Source of the DNA: Burkholderia latens
GTDB lineage: Bacteria; Pseudomonadota; Gammaproteobacteria; Burkholderiales; Burkholderiaceae
Direction: 5' to 3'
Assembly (NCBI RefSeq): GCF_001718795.1
Contig: NZ_CP013437.1
Coordinates: forward strand, 372,001-436,000
Length of the DNA: 64,000 nucleotides
The translations under genes and the position numbers were made by a program. Positions 46,504-55,594 of this stretch are shown here, piece by piece. The notes beneath the pieces are model-generated. The model worked only from the letters and a program-made list of their open reading frames with translations. It made no database searches and was not told the origin of the DNA. Numbering within the stretch: the stretch's first letter is position 1; the number at the start of each line of letters is the position of its first letter.

Positions 46504-47717
46504 CCTTGCTGCGCCTGCTATCCTCCGCATCACAACCGGCGATGCCGCTGTCGGCCCGGTTGTTCATCGCGCTTCTCCGGCGGATCCGCGACGGTCACCT
46601 GACGCTCGTGACGCCCGAAGGCGCGCAGCATGTGTTCGGCGATCCGCACTGCCAGCCGGCCGCGACGCTGCAGATCCGCGACTGGCGCGCGTGCCGCGCG
46701 ATCCTGCGCGCGGGCGACATCGGCTTCGCGGAAGCGTATCGCGCCGACTGGATCGACACGCCGGATCTCGTCGCGCTGCTGCGCCTTGCGATCCGCAACC
46801 AGCCGGTGATCGCGAAGCCGGTGACGGGCGGCCGCGTGGCACGCGTGTGGTACGCGCTGCGCCATCGGCTGCGGACGAATACGCGAGCCGGCAGCCGCCG
46901 CAACATCCATGCGCACTATGACCTCGGCAACGACTTCTACGGGTTGTGGCTCGACGACACCTGGACGTATTCGAGCGCCTGCTTCGACGGCGACCCGCAG
47001 CGGTCGCTTGCCGACGCGCAAACGGCGAAGTATCAGCGCATCGTCGATGCGCTCGGGCTGCGCGCCGGCATGCGCGTGCTGGAGATCGGCTGCGGCTGGG
47101 GCGGCTTCGCGGTGCACGCTGCACGGCAAGGCATTCATGTACACGGCGTCACCATCTCGCACGCCCAATACGCGCTGGCCCAAGAGCGCGTCGCGCGCGA
47201 CGGGCTGTCGGATCGCGTCACATTCGACTTGCGCGACTATCGCGACGTCGAGGGCCAATACGACGCAATCGTGTCGATCGAGATGTTCGAGGCCGTGGGC
47301 GAATCGTTCTGGCCGGTGTACTTCAACACGCTCAGGCAGCGCCTGAAGCCCGGCGCCCGCGCGCTGATTCAATCGATCACGATCGTCGAGTCGCAATTCG
47401 ACGCGTACCGCGCGTCGAGCGACTTCATTCGCGAGTTCATCTTTCCCGGCGGAATGTTGCCGAGCCCCGCGCGCTTCGTCGATGCCGCGCGACGCGCGCG
47501 GCTCGTCGCGAAACCGGTGTTCGCGTTCGGCGACGACTACGCACGCACGCTGCGCACCTGGCGATCCTCGTTCGATGCCCACGTCGACTCGGTGCGCGCG
47601 CAACGGTTCGACGAAACGTTCATTCGCACCTGGCGGCTCTATCTCGCCTATTGCGAAGCAGGATTCGCCGAACGGCGCACCGACGTGATGCACTTCATCG
47701 TGTCGGCGCACGACTGA
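46500..47717 (+). CDS. cfa: Cyclopropane-fatty-acyl-phospholipid synthase
   Basis: 405 aa, closer to classical Cfa than the gene at 42538. It has an N-terminal lipid-binding region, AHYDLGNDFYGLWLDDTWTY near residue 140, SAM loop VLEIGCGWGGFAVHA near 196 and FIFPGGMLPSP near 315. It adds a methyl or methylene group from SAM to unsaturated acyl chains of phospholipids. It overlaps DUF1365 by ATGA and is followed after one base by the chalcone-isomerase-like gene. Confidence 0.9.
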   Translation: MTLLRLLSSASQPAMPLSARLFIALLRRIRDGHLTLVTPEGAQHVFGDPHCQPAATLQIRDWRACRAILRAGDIGFAEAYRADWIDTPDLVALLRLAIRNQPVIAKPVTGGRVARVWYALRHRLRTNTRAGSRRNIHAHYDLGNDFYGLWLDDTWTYSSACFDGDPQRSLADAQTAKYQRIVDALGLRAGMRVLEIGCGWGGFAVHAARQGIHVHGVTISHAQYALAQERVARDGLSDRVTFDLRDYRDVEGQYDAIVSIEMFEAVGESFWPVYFNTLRQRLKPGARALIQSITIVESQFDAYRASSDFIREFIFPGGMLPSPARFVDAARRARLVAKPVFAFGDDYARTLRTWRSSFDAHVDSVRAQRFDETFIRTWRLYLAYCEAGFAERRTDVMHFIVSAHD

Positions 47718-47718
47718 C

Positions 47719-48246
47719 ATGAAGCGCCGGCTCGCGATGCTCGCCGCGTCCGTGGCGCTGGCTGCGCCGCTCGTCGCCGACGCGAGCTGCGTCGACGAAA
47801 TAGCGTCGGCGCGACTGATCGGCTCCGGCCGGTTCTGCATACTGGGTATCTGCCTGTACGACGCGCAGCTGTGGGCGCCCCGCGCGCCCGGTGCGCTCGA
47901 CACGCCGTTCGCGTTGTCGTTGGCCTACCGTCGCGACGTGAAAGGGGAGCGGCTCGTGTCGACAGGCATGGACGAAATCGAGCGCCTTGCACCCGCGCCG
48001 TTGCCGGCTGCAACGCTCGACGCATGGCGCCGCGACATGGAACGAGCGTTCACCGACGTATCGCGCGGCGACGTACTATGCGGCGTCTACGTCCCCGAGC
48101 GTGGCGCACGCTTCTACACCAACGGCCGCCTCACGGCCGACGTGACCGACCCGGCGTTCGCGCGCGCATTCTTCGCGATCTGGCTCGACCCGCGCACGCG
48201 GGCCAAAGCACTGCGCCGCCAGCTGCTGGGCGACGACGCGCACTAG
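47719..48246 (+). CDS. Chalcone-isomerase-like periplasmic protein
   Basis: 175 aa. A signal peptide ends near ADASC (residue 24). The chalcone-isomerase-like fold is suggested by SGRFCILGICLYDAQLWA and LSLAYRRDVKGERLV. It probably binds a fatty acid rather than a flavonoid. It lies one base after cfa, so it is co-expressed with the lipid genes. Confidence 0.82.
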   Translation: MKRRLAMLAASVALAAPLVADASCVDEIASARLIGSGRFCILGICLYDAQLWAPRAPGALDTPFALSLAYRRDVKGERLVSTGMDEIERLAPAPLPAATLDAWRRDMERAFTDVSRGDVLCGVYVPERGARFYTNGRLTADVTDPAFARAFFAIWLDPRTRAKALRRQLLGDDAH

Positions 48247-48349
48247 ATGCGGCGCTCGGCGATGGCCATGGGTGCGTCGTATCGCTGCGCACCGCACGCT
48301 GCCGCCCGGTGCGACCGTGCACGGGTTCCTTTTCTGCGCGTGAGTCGCG

Positions 48350-48520
48350 ATGGCCAACAAAACGCACTTGCCTGAAAAGATCTGCGAAACCTGCGGCTTG
48401 CCTTTCAGCTGGAGAAAGAAATGGAAGGCCGTCTGGGACGAGGTCCGCTATTGCTCGGAACGTTGCCGCCGCAATCGGCGGTCGGCCGCCGGCATGAAGA
48501 CGAACGCTGAACGCCGTTGA
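48350..48520 (+). CDS. DUF2256 small zinc-binding-like protein
   Basis: 56 aa. Begins [20 protein letters not shown] and continues with WRKKW, WDEV and [11 protein letters not shown]. The family consensus with its four Cys (CxxCG...CSERC) is fully present, suggesting a bound metal. DUF2256 genes are commonly neighbours of cryptochromes and photolyases, which fits here. No good Shine-Dalgarno was seen before ATG 48350. Confidence 0.88.
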   Translation: MANKTHLPEKICETCGLPFSWRKKWKAVWDEVRYCSERCRRNRRSAAGMKTNAERR

Positions 48521-49103
48521 CTTCGCGTTGACGCACCCATCGCTCAACGCCGCGCCCGGGGCAGCGCCTCCCGCGCCCCGATGGTGTGGCCGTTGTGTCG
48601 GCTCCGCGGAATCGACCGGCACCGGTGTGTCCGTCCTGGCGGCACGCCTGCCGCTGCCCGGAGCCCCCCGGGTTTCGACGGCGCGGTAGCGCCAACCTGA
48701 TTCACACCGCCGATGTGCAGCACGGGCGCCCCGCGCGAAAGCGGCGCGTGTTCGCGCGCACCATCGACCGTGTACCGCATTTCCCGCCCATGACACGATA
48801 ATATGACTCAAACATGATGCATGCTTCAACGTTCTGCGCGTGGGGACGCCGAACCGGTCCTCAGTCGTCCATTCCTCCCCCGACGAATCGACGTCAAAAT
48901 TCGTTTCATCAGCGGCCTCAACCCCCAATCTTCGTCCCTTATCGGGTATATCGACGTTCCCGGCGATAGATTGCCGCGCCATTCCGGTGCACGACGCAAA
49001 AATTCCCGGTACAAATAATTCATTGAATCGCTTTTCTGCTTCACTTTCCCGGAAATTTGCATACAATCCAGCTGTGACGCATGAATCGACCAGGGAGTCC
49101 CCC
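48521..49103. other. Intergenic region with AT-rich control segment
   Basis: The left half is GC-rich with no gene I can support. From about 48790 it becomes AT-rich: ATGACTCA (48803-48810) and ACATGATGCATG (48812-48823) resemble sequences in the SDR/FAD control region at 56476-56512. The right end carries the promoter of the following LitR-like gene. Confidence 0.5.
49021..49067 (+). promoter_or_regulatory. Promoter of the degenerate LitR-like gene
   Basis: CATTGAATCG (49021-49030) and TACAAT (49062-49067) are 31 bases apart, exactly as upstream of the intact LitR-type gene (59656-59702). Without gaps the two 47-base stretches agree at 33 positions. TACAAT is a plausible -10, and the -35 is weak (CTTCAC at 17 bases), as expected for an activated promoter. 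Confidence 0.6.
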
Positions 49104-49889
49104 GTGCCAACACGCAATCACGCCATCAATCCGCGCCGCTTACCGGCATGCCCGGCTTCATTGATCGGGCGTGGCTCCGTGGCGAGCGCCCGCGGCCCGT
49201 CCCGGCACGCCGGTGCGGCATCCGGCCCGCCGGTTGCGTCGCGCCGACTGGAGGCCGCGCAGTGTCGCGGCGAGCGTCGCCGGCACCGCTCACCGCAGCA
49301 GACCACCCTGTGCGCAAGCGCCGGCCCGAACGACACGTCGGTCGAGCCGCGATCAAACTCCGTCGCAGCGCGCGCGCATCCGACGCTCCTCGTCACGGGC
49401 AGCCTGACTGCATCCGACGAAGCGGCCGAAGGGGCCGGCCTGCATGTTTGCGAGCGCGTCGAGTCGTTGGCACGAGCGCTCCGGCAGCCGTGCCTTGCCG
49501 TGGACGCGCTGATCGCCGAGGTCACGTCGCTGCACATCGATCTGGCGAATCAGTTCGTATCGCTCGCACGGGCGCGCCATGTCCGCGCAGCCGCGCTCGT
49601 CTATGAGCACGGCAGCGCGCAAGCGCTTTCGGCGGTGCGGCGCGCAGGGTTCCACCTGTTCCGCTCGGTCGGCGACCGCGTCGATCAAACGTTCGTGCTG
49701 ACGAAGCTGCAACAGTCCGTCGCCGTCACGCTGGCAGCCACGATGGCGGCGAACGACCCGGTATGGCGGCTCTACCGGGACGTCGAAGGCTGGGCGCGAG
49801 CGCCATCAGCGTGCCCATCGTGCGCGTACAGAGCCGGCGCTCCGGCGACGCGGCCGCATCGCCACGCATGCCCGCGTGCACGCAGGTGA
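49104..49889 (+). CDS. Degenerate LitR/MerR-like protein, sensor domain kept, DNA-binding domain lost
   Basis: 261 aa from GTG 49104, with AGGGAG upstream. Residues about 90-215 align with the C-terminal domain of the MerR regulator at 59740-60711: VTGSLTASDEAAEGAGLHVC, AEVTSLHIDLANQFVSLARA, ALVYEHGSAQALSAVRRAGF and HLFRSVGDRVDQTFVL match its VVGALPISE, VVYAFGTAEAIELARLSGF and ELFRSTEG segments. The first 90 residues are Arg/Pro/Ser-rich and show no MerR helix-turn-helix. The last 40 lack the intact protein's CECPRHLSELIMQLSAFERY segment. It is either a decaying duplicate or a sensor-only modulator. The conserved promoter argues that it is still expressed. Confidence 0.6.
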   Translation: MPTRNHAINPRRLPACPASLIGRGSVASARGPSRHAGAASGPPVASRRLEAAQCRGERRRHRSPQQTTLCASAGPNDTSVEPRSNSVAARAHPTLLVTGSLTASDEAAEGAGLHVCERVESLARALRQPCLAVDALIAEVTSLHIDLANQFVSLARARHVRAAALVYEHGSAQALSAVRRAGFHLFRSVGDRVDQTFVLTKLQQSVAVTLAATMAANDPVWRLYRDVEGWARAPSACPSCAYRAGAPATRPHRHACPRARR

Positions 49890-50015
49890 GCGGCGCCCGC
49901 CAGATGCGCCGTCGAAACGTCGGCGGCCGCTCGGCTGTTACCCGATGAACGCGAGCATCGCATCGCGTCAGTCGTGATTCATCGCACCACCCCTAACCTC
50001 GAGAAACGAACCGAA

Positions 50016-50747
50016 ATGGGAAATCTGATCGACGCTCCCGCGCGTACGCTGACTGCGATCGACGAGGGCATTCCTCTGTCGCTCATCATTCGCCGGCGGC
50101 TCGAACACGCGGGCGCACGCTTCCATGCCAACGACAACATCGCCGCGCACCTGCGTGACGGCGAACTGGATGCATTGCAGAACGAAGTCGCACAGCAAAT
50201 GGAAGCGGTGCTGCGCTCGCTCGTGATCGACGTCGACAACGACCACAACACCCGAGAGACCGCACAGCGCGTCGCAAAGATGTTCATCCGCGAAGTGTTC
50301 GCGGGCCGCTACGAGGCAGCGCCGCCCGTGACCGAATTCCCGAACGTCGAGCGGCTGGACGAGTTGCTGATCGTGGGCCCGCTGCGCGTACGCAGCGCGT
50401 GCTCGCATCACCTCTGCCCGATCATGGGCCGCATCTGGATCGGCGTGCTGCCCAGCGCCACGTCGAACCTGATCGGCCTGTCGAAGTATGGACGGCTGGT
50501 GAACTGGGTCATGACGCGCCCGCAGATCCAGGAGGAAGCGGTCAAGCAGATCGCCGACCTGCTCGAATCGCGCATCGCGCCCGACGGGCTGGCGGTCGTG
50601 CTCGAGGCCGACCACTTCTGCATGCACTGGCGCGGCACCAAGGACGATCAGGCAAAGATGACCAACAGCGTGATGCGCGGAAAGTTTCTCGCCGACGCAT
50701 CGCTGCGCCGGGAGTTTCTCGCGTTGTTGTCGGGAAAGAATGCATAA
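50016..50747 (+). CDS. folE: GTP cyclohydrolase I, photolyase-linked divergent type
   Basis: 243 aa. Makes dihydroneopterin triphosphate, the start of folate/pterin synthesis. Its zinc/catalytic patch reads SACSHHLCPIMG, where canonical FolE has CEHH, so the Glu is Ser. The second Cys is in DHFCMHWRG. GLSKYGRLVNW and RPQIQEEAVKQIADL are typical. ATG 50016 is preferred (GAGAAA upstream) over GTG 49974. Placement with photolyase genes suggests supply of the methenyltetrahydrofolate or pterin antenna, not housekeeping folate. Confidence 0.88.
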   Translation: MGNLIDAPARTLTAIDEGIPLSLIIRRRLEHAGARFHANDNIAAHLRDGELDALQNEVAQQMEAVLRSLVIDVDNDHNTRETAQRVAKMFIREVFAGRYEAAPPVTEFPNVERLDELLIVGPLRVRSACSHHLCPIMGRIWIGVLPSATSNLIGLSKYGRLVNWVMTRPQIQEEAVKQIADLLESRIAPDGLAVVLEADHFCMHWRGTKDDQAKMTNSVMRGKFLADASLRREFLALLSGKNA

Positions 50748-50863
50748 CGCGCGCGGCAGGCACGCGCGACTGATGCGACATCGCAATGTCTGGTCATGAT
50801 CCGCGCTCGCTCGTCATCGCGAGCGCGCAACAGCAGGAAGCTCAAAGCCATGCGGAGTTCCCG

Positions 50864-51568
50864 ATGAACCGTTCGCACGAATCACTCCGCCCATCTTCCG
50901 GCCCGGGGCGAACGACGCCGCTGCACGCAGGCAGGCAGCCGCAGCGGAGGGCGTCCCGCGCGCGATCGCGCCCCGGCGGCAGGACCGACATCAGCGCCGA
51001 TGCCGCCGTTCTGCCTGACGAAGCATGCGACGCACATGCGGAACTCGACCGCTTGCTGGCTCGCGTCGCGACGGGCGACGAGCATGCGTTCGCGCAGCTG
51101 TATCGATGGACCGCGCCGCGGCTGTTCGGCGCGATCCTGAGGATGATCCGCGATCGTCATGAAGCGGAAGACCTGCTTCAAGACGTGTTCACGACAGCAT
51201 GGCGCCGCGCCGGTTCGTTCGACGCCACGCGCGGCGCGGCAATGACGTGGTTGATGACGCTCGCCCGCAACCGGACCATCGACCGGATCCGGCAGCACCG
51301 CGAGCTGCCGCTCGACGACGAGCTGGCGCTGTCGATCCCCGACGCAAGCCCGACGCCCGATCTCGGCGCGCAGGCGAACCAGGAGCGCCTGCGTCTGGAG
51401 CGCGGACTCGCGCATCTGGGCGAGCGGCAGGCGTATGTTTTGCGGGAAGCGTTTCACGGTGGCGCGTCGTATGCGGAGCTGGCCGAACGCATGCAGGTGC
51501 CGCTCGGCACGATGAAGAGCTGGATCCGCCGCAGCCTGATGCGGTTGAAGATCTATCTGGAGCAGTAA
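50864..51568 (+). CDS. ECF-family RNA polymerase sigma factor, no adjacent anti-sigma gene
   Basis: 234 aa. An Arg-rich N-terminal stretch is followed by region 2 (FAQLYRWTAPRLFGAILRM, EAEDLLQDVFTTAWRR, MTWLMTLARNRTIDRIR) and region 4 (GGASYAELAERMQVPLGTMK, SWIRRSLMRLK). The type resembles sigma factors of the SigK/RpoE-ChrR kind that answer singlet oxygen in Rhodobacter. No ChrR or other anti-sigma gene follows: the next gene is convergent sdhB. ATG 50864 has GGAG upstream, and the earlier ATG 50786 is possible. It may direct the photo-oxidative island. Confidence 0.88.
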   Translation: MNRSHESLRPSSGPGRTTPLHAGRQPQRRASRARSRPGGRTDISADAAVLPDEACDAHAELDRLLARVATGDEHAFAQLYRWTAPRLFGAILRMIRDRHEAEDLLQDVFTTAWRRAGSFDATRGAAMTWLMTLARNRTIDRIRQHRELPLDDELALSIPDASPTPDLGAQANQERLRLERGLAHLGERQAYVLREAFHGGASYAELAERMQVPLGTMKSWIRRSLMRLKIYLEQ

Positions 51569-51575
51569 GCGCGAG

Positions 51576-51601
51576 CGGCGCGACCCGGTTCGATCGCGCC
51601 G
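51576..51601 (+). terminator. Hairpin after the ECF sigma gene
   Basis: CGGCGCGA (51576-51583) and TCGCGCCG (51594-51601) form an 8-bp stem with a ten-base loop, eight bases after the stop. No U-run. The rest of the 262-base convergent gap to sdhB shows no gene. Confidence 0.4.
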
Positions 51602-51830
51602 AGCCACCTGGCCCGAGCAACGGCGCGCTTCGCGCAGCCGTTGCATCGGCATTCTCGGGAGCCGAATCCGCACGATATTGACGTGCTTGCCGACCGCTGG
51701 GAATCGGCGCCGCACCGCATCCGTTCCGCTCGATGAGGACGACGAACGACGGTCGTGCAACGGCGCGTGAATCCTCATTCCAAGCGACCGCGCACATCGA
51801 CACCCCCGCCCTTTCACACGCGCCAGCGCT

Positions 51831-52532
51831 TCAAACCGCGCGGCGAACCATCAGTTCCTTGATCTTGCCGATCGCCTTCGTCGGATTCAGGCCCTTCGGG
51901 CACACGTCGACGCAGTTCATGATCGTATGGCAACGGAACAGACGGTACGGGTCTTCCAGATTGTCCAGACGCTCGCCGGTGGCCGTGTCGCGGCTGTCCG
52001 CGATGAAACGGTAAGCCTGCAGCAGGCCCGCCGGGCCGACGAACTTGTCCGGGTTCCACCAGAAGCTCGGGCACGACGTCGAGCAGCTCGCGCACAGAAT
52101 GCACTCGTACACGCCGTCGAGCTCGTCGCGCTCTTCCGGCGACTGCAGGCGTTCCTTCTCCGGCGGCGGCGCATCGTTGATCAGGTACGGCTTGATCGAG
52201 TGATACTGGTTGAAGAAGTGCGTCATGTCGACGATCAGGTCGCGCACCACCGGCAGCCCCGGCAGCGGACGCAGCACGATCTTCTGCGGCAGATCGTTCA
52301 GGTTCGTCAGGCACGCCAGACCGTTCTTGCCGTTGATGTTCATCGCGTCCGAACCGCACACGCCTTCGCGGCACGAACGGCGGAACGACAGCGTCTCGTC
52401 CACGGCCTTCAGCTTCACCAGTGCATCAAGCAGCATGCGCTCATGCTTGATCTCCAGCTCGTACGTCTGCATGCGCGGCGCCGCGTCCTTGTCCGGATCG
52501 TAGCGGTAGACTTCAAAAATGCGTTTTGCCAT
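51831..52532 (-). CDS. sdhB: Succinate dehydrogenase iron-sulfur subunit
   Basis: 233 aa. All three Fe-S cluster motifs are intact: [20 protein letters not shown] with the following AC (2Fe-2S, about residue 55), [16 protein letters not shown] (4Fe-4S, about 143) and [17 protein letters not shown] (3Fe-4S, about 200). It passes electrons from SdhA FAD to ubiquinone. It is the last gene of the leftward run. No gltA or sdhE follows, unlike the usual Burkholderia arrangement I recall. Confidence 0.95.
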   Translation of the reverse strand: MAKRIFEVYRYDPDKDAAPRMQTYELEIKHERMLLDALVKLKAVDETLSFRRSCREGVCGSDAMNINGKNGLACLTNLNDLPQKIVLRPLPGLPVVRDLIVDMTHFFNQYHSIKPYLINDAPPPEKERLQSPEERDELDGVYECILCASCSTSCPSFWWNPDKFVGPAGLLQAYRFIADSRDTATGERLDNLEDPYRLFRCHTIMNCVDVCPKGLNPTKAIGKIKELMVRRAV

Positions 52533-52553
52533 TTCGGATTCCTTTGACTCGGC

Positions 52554-54329
52554 TTAGAACGTGCGCGGCTTCGGCGGCACGGATTCGACCGTCAGCGGCT
52601 TCATTTGAACCGGCTTGTAGTCGAGCCGATCGCCTTCGCTGTACCACAGCGTGTGGCGCAGCCAGTTTTCGTCGTCGCGGTGTTCGTAGTCGCTGTGCGC
52701 GTGCGCGCCGCGGCTTTCCTTGCGCGCCTCCGCCGACACCATCGTCGCGCGCGCCACTTCGATCAGGTTCTCCAGCTCGAGCGCTTCGACCCGCGCCGTG
52801 TTGAACACCTTCGACTTGTCCTTCAGGTGGATGTTTTCCACCCGAGCCTTCAGCTCGGCCATCTGCTCGACGCCTTCCTTCAGCAGCGCCGACGTGCGGA
52901 ACACGCCCGCGTGCTTCTGCATCGTTGCGCGGATGTCGTTCGCGACGTCCTGCGTGTACTCGCCCGAGCTCGACTTTTCGAGCTTGTTCAGGCGCGCCAG
53001 CGAGAACTCGCCCGCATCCGCCGGCAGCGGCTTGTGTTCCTTCTGGTTCTTCACGTGCTGGACGATGTGGTTGCCGGCCGCGCGGCCGAACACCACCAGG
53101 TCCAGCAACGAGTTCGTGCCCAGCCGGTTCGCGCCGTGCACCGACACGCACGAGCATTCGCCCACTGCATAGAACCCGTTGATCGGCTCCTTGTGATCGC
53201 GCGACGTGCCGACGACCTGACCATGGATGTTGGTCGGGATGCCGCCCATCTGGTAGTGGATCGTCGGGACGACCGGGATCGGCTCCTTGATCGCGTCGAC
53301 GTTCGCGAACTTCAGCGCGATTTCGCGGATCGACGGCAGACGCTTCATGATCGTCTCCGCGCCAATGTGCGACAGGTCCAGCAGCACGTGATCCTTGTTC
53401 GGACCGACGCCGCGGCCTTCCTTGATTTCCTGGTCCATCGATCGCGACACGAAGTCACGCGGCGCCAGATCCTTCAGCGTCGGGGCGTAGCGTTCCATGA
53501 AGCGCTCGCCGTTCGCGTTGCGCAAAATGCCGCCTTCGCCGCGCACGCCTTCGGTGATCAGCACGCCCGCGCCCGCCACGCCGGTCGGGTGGAACTGCCA
53601 GAACTCCATGTCCTGCAGCGCGACGCCCGAGCGCGCCGCCATGCCGAGGCCGTCGCCGGTGTTGATGAACGCGTTCGTCGATGCCGCGAAGATCCGGCCT
53701 GCGCCGCCCGTCGCGAACAGCGTCGTCTTGCCTTCCATGATGTAGACGTCGCCCGTCTCCATCTCGAGAGCCGTCACGCCCAGCACGTCGCCGTCCGCGT
53801 CGCGGATCAGGTCCAGCGCCATCCATTCGACGAAGAACTGCGTCTTCGCCTCGACGTTCTGCTGGTACAGCGTGTGCAGCAGCGCGTGACCGGTGCGGTC
53901 CGCGGCCGCGCATGCGCGCTGCACCGGCTTCTCGCCGTAGTTCGCGGTGTGCCCGCCGAACGGGCGCTGGTAGATCGTGCCGTCCGCGTTACGGTCGAAC
54001 GGCATCCCGAAGTGTTCGAGCTCGTACACGACGTTCGGCGCTTCGCGGCACATGAACTCGATCGCGTCCTGGTCGCCGAGCCAGTCGGAGCCCTTGATCG
54101 TGTCGTAGAAGTGGTAGTGCCAGTTGTCTTCGCTCATGTTGCCGAGCGACGCACCGATGCCGCCCTGGGCCGCCACCGTGTGCGAGCGCGTCGGGAACAC
54201 CTTCGACAGCACGCCGACCGACAGGCCCGCGCGCGACAGTTGCAGCGCTGCGCGCAAGCCCGAGCCGCCCGCGCCGACGATCACCACGTCGAACTTGCGG
54301 CGCGGCAGGGAAGTTTTGATTGCAGCCAT
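52554..54329 (-). CDS. sdhA: Succinate dehydrogenase flavoprotein subunit
   Basis: 591 aa. The FAD site [20 protein letters not shown] is near residue 15, and [16 protein letters not shown] near 50 includes the His that carries covalent FAD. Substrate-site residues lie in [11 protein letters not shown] and HPTGVAGAG. It appears fully functional. The gap to sdhB is 21 bases and to sdhD three bases. Membrane-bound on the cytoplasmic side, in the TCA cycle and complex II. Confidence 0.96.
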   Translation of the reverse strand: MAAIKTSLPRRKFDVVIVGAGGSGLRAALQLSRAGLSVGVLSKVFPTRSHTVAAQGGIGASLGNMSEDNWHYHFYDTIKGSDWLGDQDAIEFMCREAPNVVYELEHFGMPFDRNADGTIYQRPFGGHTANYGEKPVQRACAAADRTGHALLHTLYQQNVEAKTQFFVEWMALDLIRDADGDVLGVTALEMETGDVYIMEGKTTLFATGGAGRIFAASTNAFINTGDGLGMAARSGVALQDMEFWQFHPTGVAGAGVLITEGVRGEGGILRNANGERFMERYAPTLKDLAPRDFVSRSMDQEIKEGRGVGPNKDHVLLDLSHIGAETIMKRLPSIREIALKFANVDAIKEPIPVVPTIHYQMGGIPTNIHGQVVGTSRDHKEPINGFYAVGECSCVSVHGANRLGTNSLLDLVVFGRAAGNHIVQHVKNQKEHKPLPADAGEFSLARLNKLEKSSSGEYTQDVANDIRATMQKHAGVFRTSALLKEGVEQMAELKARVENIHLKDKSKVFNTARVEALELENLIEVARATMVSAEARKESRGAHAHSDYEHRDDENWLRHTLWYSEGDRLDYKPVQMKPLTVESVPPKPRTF

Positions 54330-54332
54330 TCT

Positions 54333-54701
54333 TTACACTCTCCAGAGAATCTGCGCGGCGTAGCCCGCACATGCGAGCAGCCAGACGATGGTCAGCGATT
54401 GCAGCAGCAGGCGCACACCGACGGGCTTCACGTAGTCCATCCAGATGTCGCGCACGCCGACCCATGCGTGGTAGAAGAGGGAAAGCAGCGTCACGAAGGT
54501 TGCGAGCTTCATCCACTGCGCGGAGAAGATCGACGCCCAGCCTTCGTACGAGAAATCATGCGCGCCGAAAAACAGCACGAGCAGAATGACCGTGTAGACC
54601 GCCATGATCGTGGCGGTGACGCGCTGCGCGAGCCAGTCGCGCAGGCCGTAGTGAGCGCCGACGACGAGGCGCTTCGAGCCGATTCGGTTGTTGGCTGCCA
54701 T
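54333..54701 (-). CDS. sdhD: Succinate dehydrogenase membrane anchor subunit
   Basis: 122 aa with three helices. FYHAWVGVRDIWMDYVKPVG near residue 75 carries the haem-ligand-type His and the quinone-site Asp/Tyr pattern. The N-terminal LVVGAHYGLRDWLAQRVTA is typical. It lies four bases after sdhC and three before sdhA. Confidence 0.94.
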   Translation of the reverse strand: MAANNRIGSKRLVVGAHYGLRDWLAQRVTATIMAVYTVILLVLFFGAHDFSYEGWASIFSAQWMKLATFVTLLSLFYHAWVGVRDIWMDYVKPVGVRLLLQSLTIVWLLACAGYAAQILWRV

Positions 54702-54705
54702 TTTC

Positions 54706-55122
54706 TTAGAATGCTCCGAACAGTTTGAGTGCCATGGCGATCGTCAGCGCGATCGAGACGACAAAGACGACGACGGCCGTCCGCTTGCCGCCTTCCTTCG
54801 AGACGGCGTCGTGGTTGACGTCCATCAGCAGGTGGCGAATGCCGGCGCAGAAATGGTGGAAGAACGCCCACGACAGCGCGAGGACGATCAGTTTGACGAC
54901 GATGTTGGAGAGGAACTGCTTGAAGACTCCGAAGCTGAGCTCCGACGTCAGGCTCTGGTCGAAGAGAAACAGCAAGAACGGCAGGAACAGGAACAGCAGC
55001 GCGCCGCTGACTCGGTGGAGAATCGACAATATCGCCGCCAGCGGCATCCGATATTTCAACGTGATGTCGCCGATCCCGATGTTCCGGTATTCGCGCGGGC
55101 GAGGCGTTCTGGACGTAGTCAT
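54706..55122 (-). CDS. sdhC: Succinate dehydrogenase cytochrome b556 subunit
   Basis: 138 aa, three helices. RPREYRNIGIGDITLKYRMP and ILHRVSGALLFLFLPFLLFL at the start, and FFHHFCAGIRHLLMDV near residue 95 with the haem ligand His. GGAG lies six bases before ATG 55122. Only 13 bases separate it from the DUF3429 stop, with no room for a promoter or terminator, so the sdh genes look like a continuation of the SDR-DUF3429 transcript. Confidence 0.94.
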   Translation of the reverse strand: MTTSRTPRPREYRNIGIGDITLKYRMPLAAILSILHRVSGALLFLFLPFLLFLFDQSLTSELSFGVFKQFLSNIVVKLIVLALSWAFFHHFCAGIRHLLMDVNHDAVSKEGGKRTAVVVFVVSIALTIAMALKLFGAF

Positions 55123-55135
55123 GACAAGCTCCGGA

Positions 55136-55594
55136 TCAACCGTTCGTCGACGCTGCGGCCGCCAGCAGCGACAGGCCGGCGACGCTCGTCAACAGGCATC
55201 GCAACGCGAAATACCAGCCCGGAATGAGCGCTTTTCTCCACAGCACGCCGTCGACCGCCGCGCAGCCGACGAGACCGATCGCCATTCCCGCGAGCCGCGC
55301 GCCGATGTCCGGCAGCATCAGCACGGCCCACGCGATGAGCGCGGGAATCACGCTCCACCCGTAGAGCATCCGCTGGCGCGGCGGCGATTCGGGTGCCCGC
55401 AGCGCGATGCCCCAGTGCACGGCGCCGACGAACGACACGATACACGCGGCGTAATTCAACAGCGCGTGCACGTAAACATCGTGACGCGACGACGCATGCA
55501 CGCTCAGCCACGACAGCGCGATGAACGGCACCAGGCCGGCGAGCGCCAACGCGGCCGGAACGCGGTAACGACGCAGCATCGCACGCATGCTCAT
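55136..55594 (-). CDS. DUF3429 membrane protein
   Basis: 152 aa, about five helices. ALAGLVPFIALSWLSV near the start and YAACIVSFVGAVHWGIAL near residue 50 are typical of DUF3429. Function unknown. The family is often found near photolyase/cryptochrome genes. It overlaps the upstream SDR stop by ATGA (55594-55591) and is 13 bases upstream of sdhC. Confidence 0.82.
   Translation of the reverse strand: MSMRAMLRRYRVPAALALAGLVPFIALSWLSVHASSRHDVYVHALLNYAACIVSFVGAVHWGIALRAPESPPRQRMLYGWSVIPALIAWAVLMLPDIGARLAGMAIGLVGCAAVDGVLWRKALIPGWYFALRCLLTSVAGLSLLAAAASTNG

Noticed and set aside
48131..49117. Minus-strand frame of 328 codons across the DUF2256 gene
   Set aside because: It overlaps two well-supported plus-strand genes and a promoter, with shadow composition.
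49104..49390. A frameshifted MerR helix-turn-helix for the LitR-like gene
   Set aside because: The three plus-strand frames were compared with the intact regulator. A few Trp/Arg/Glu residues line up but no continuous motif, so a single frameshift does not restore it.
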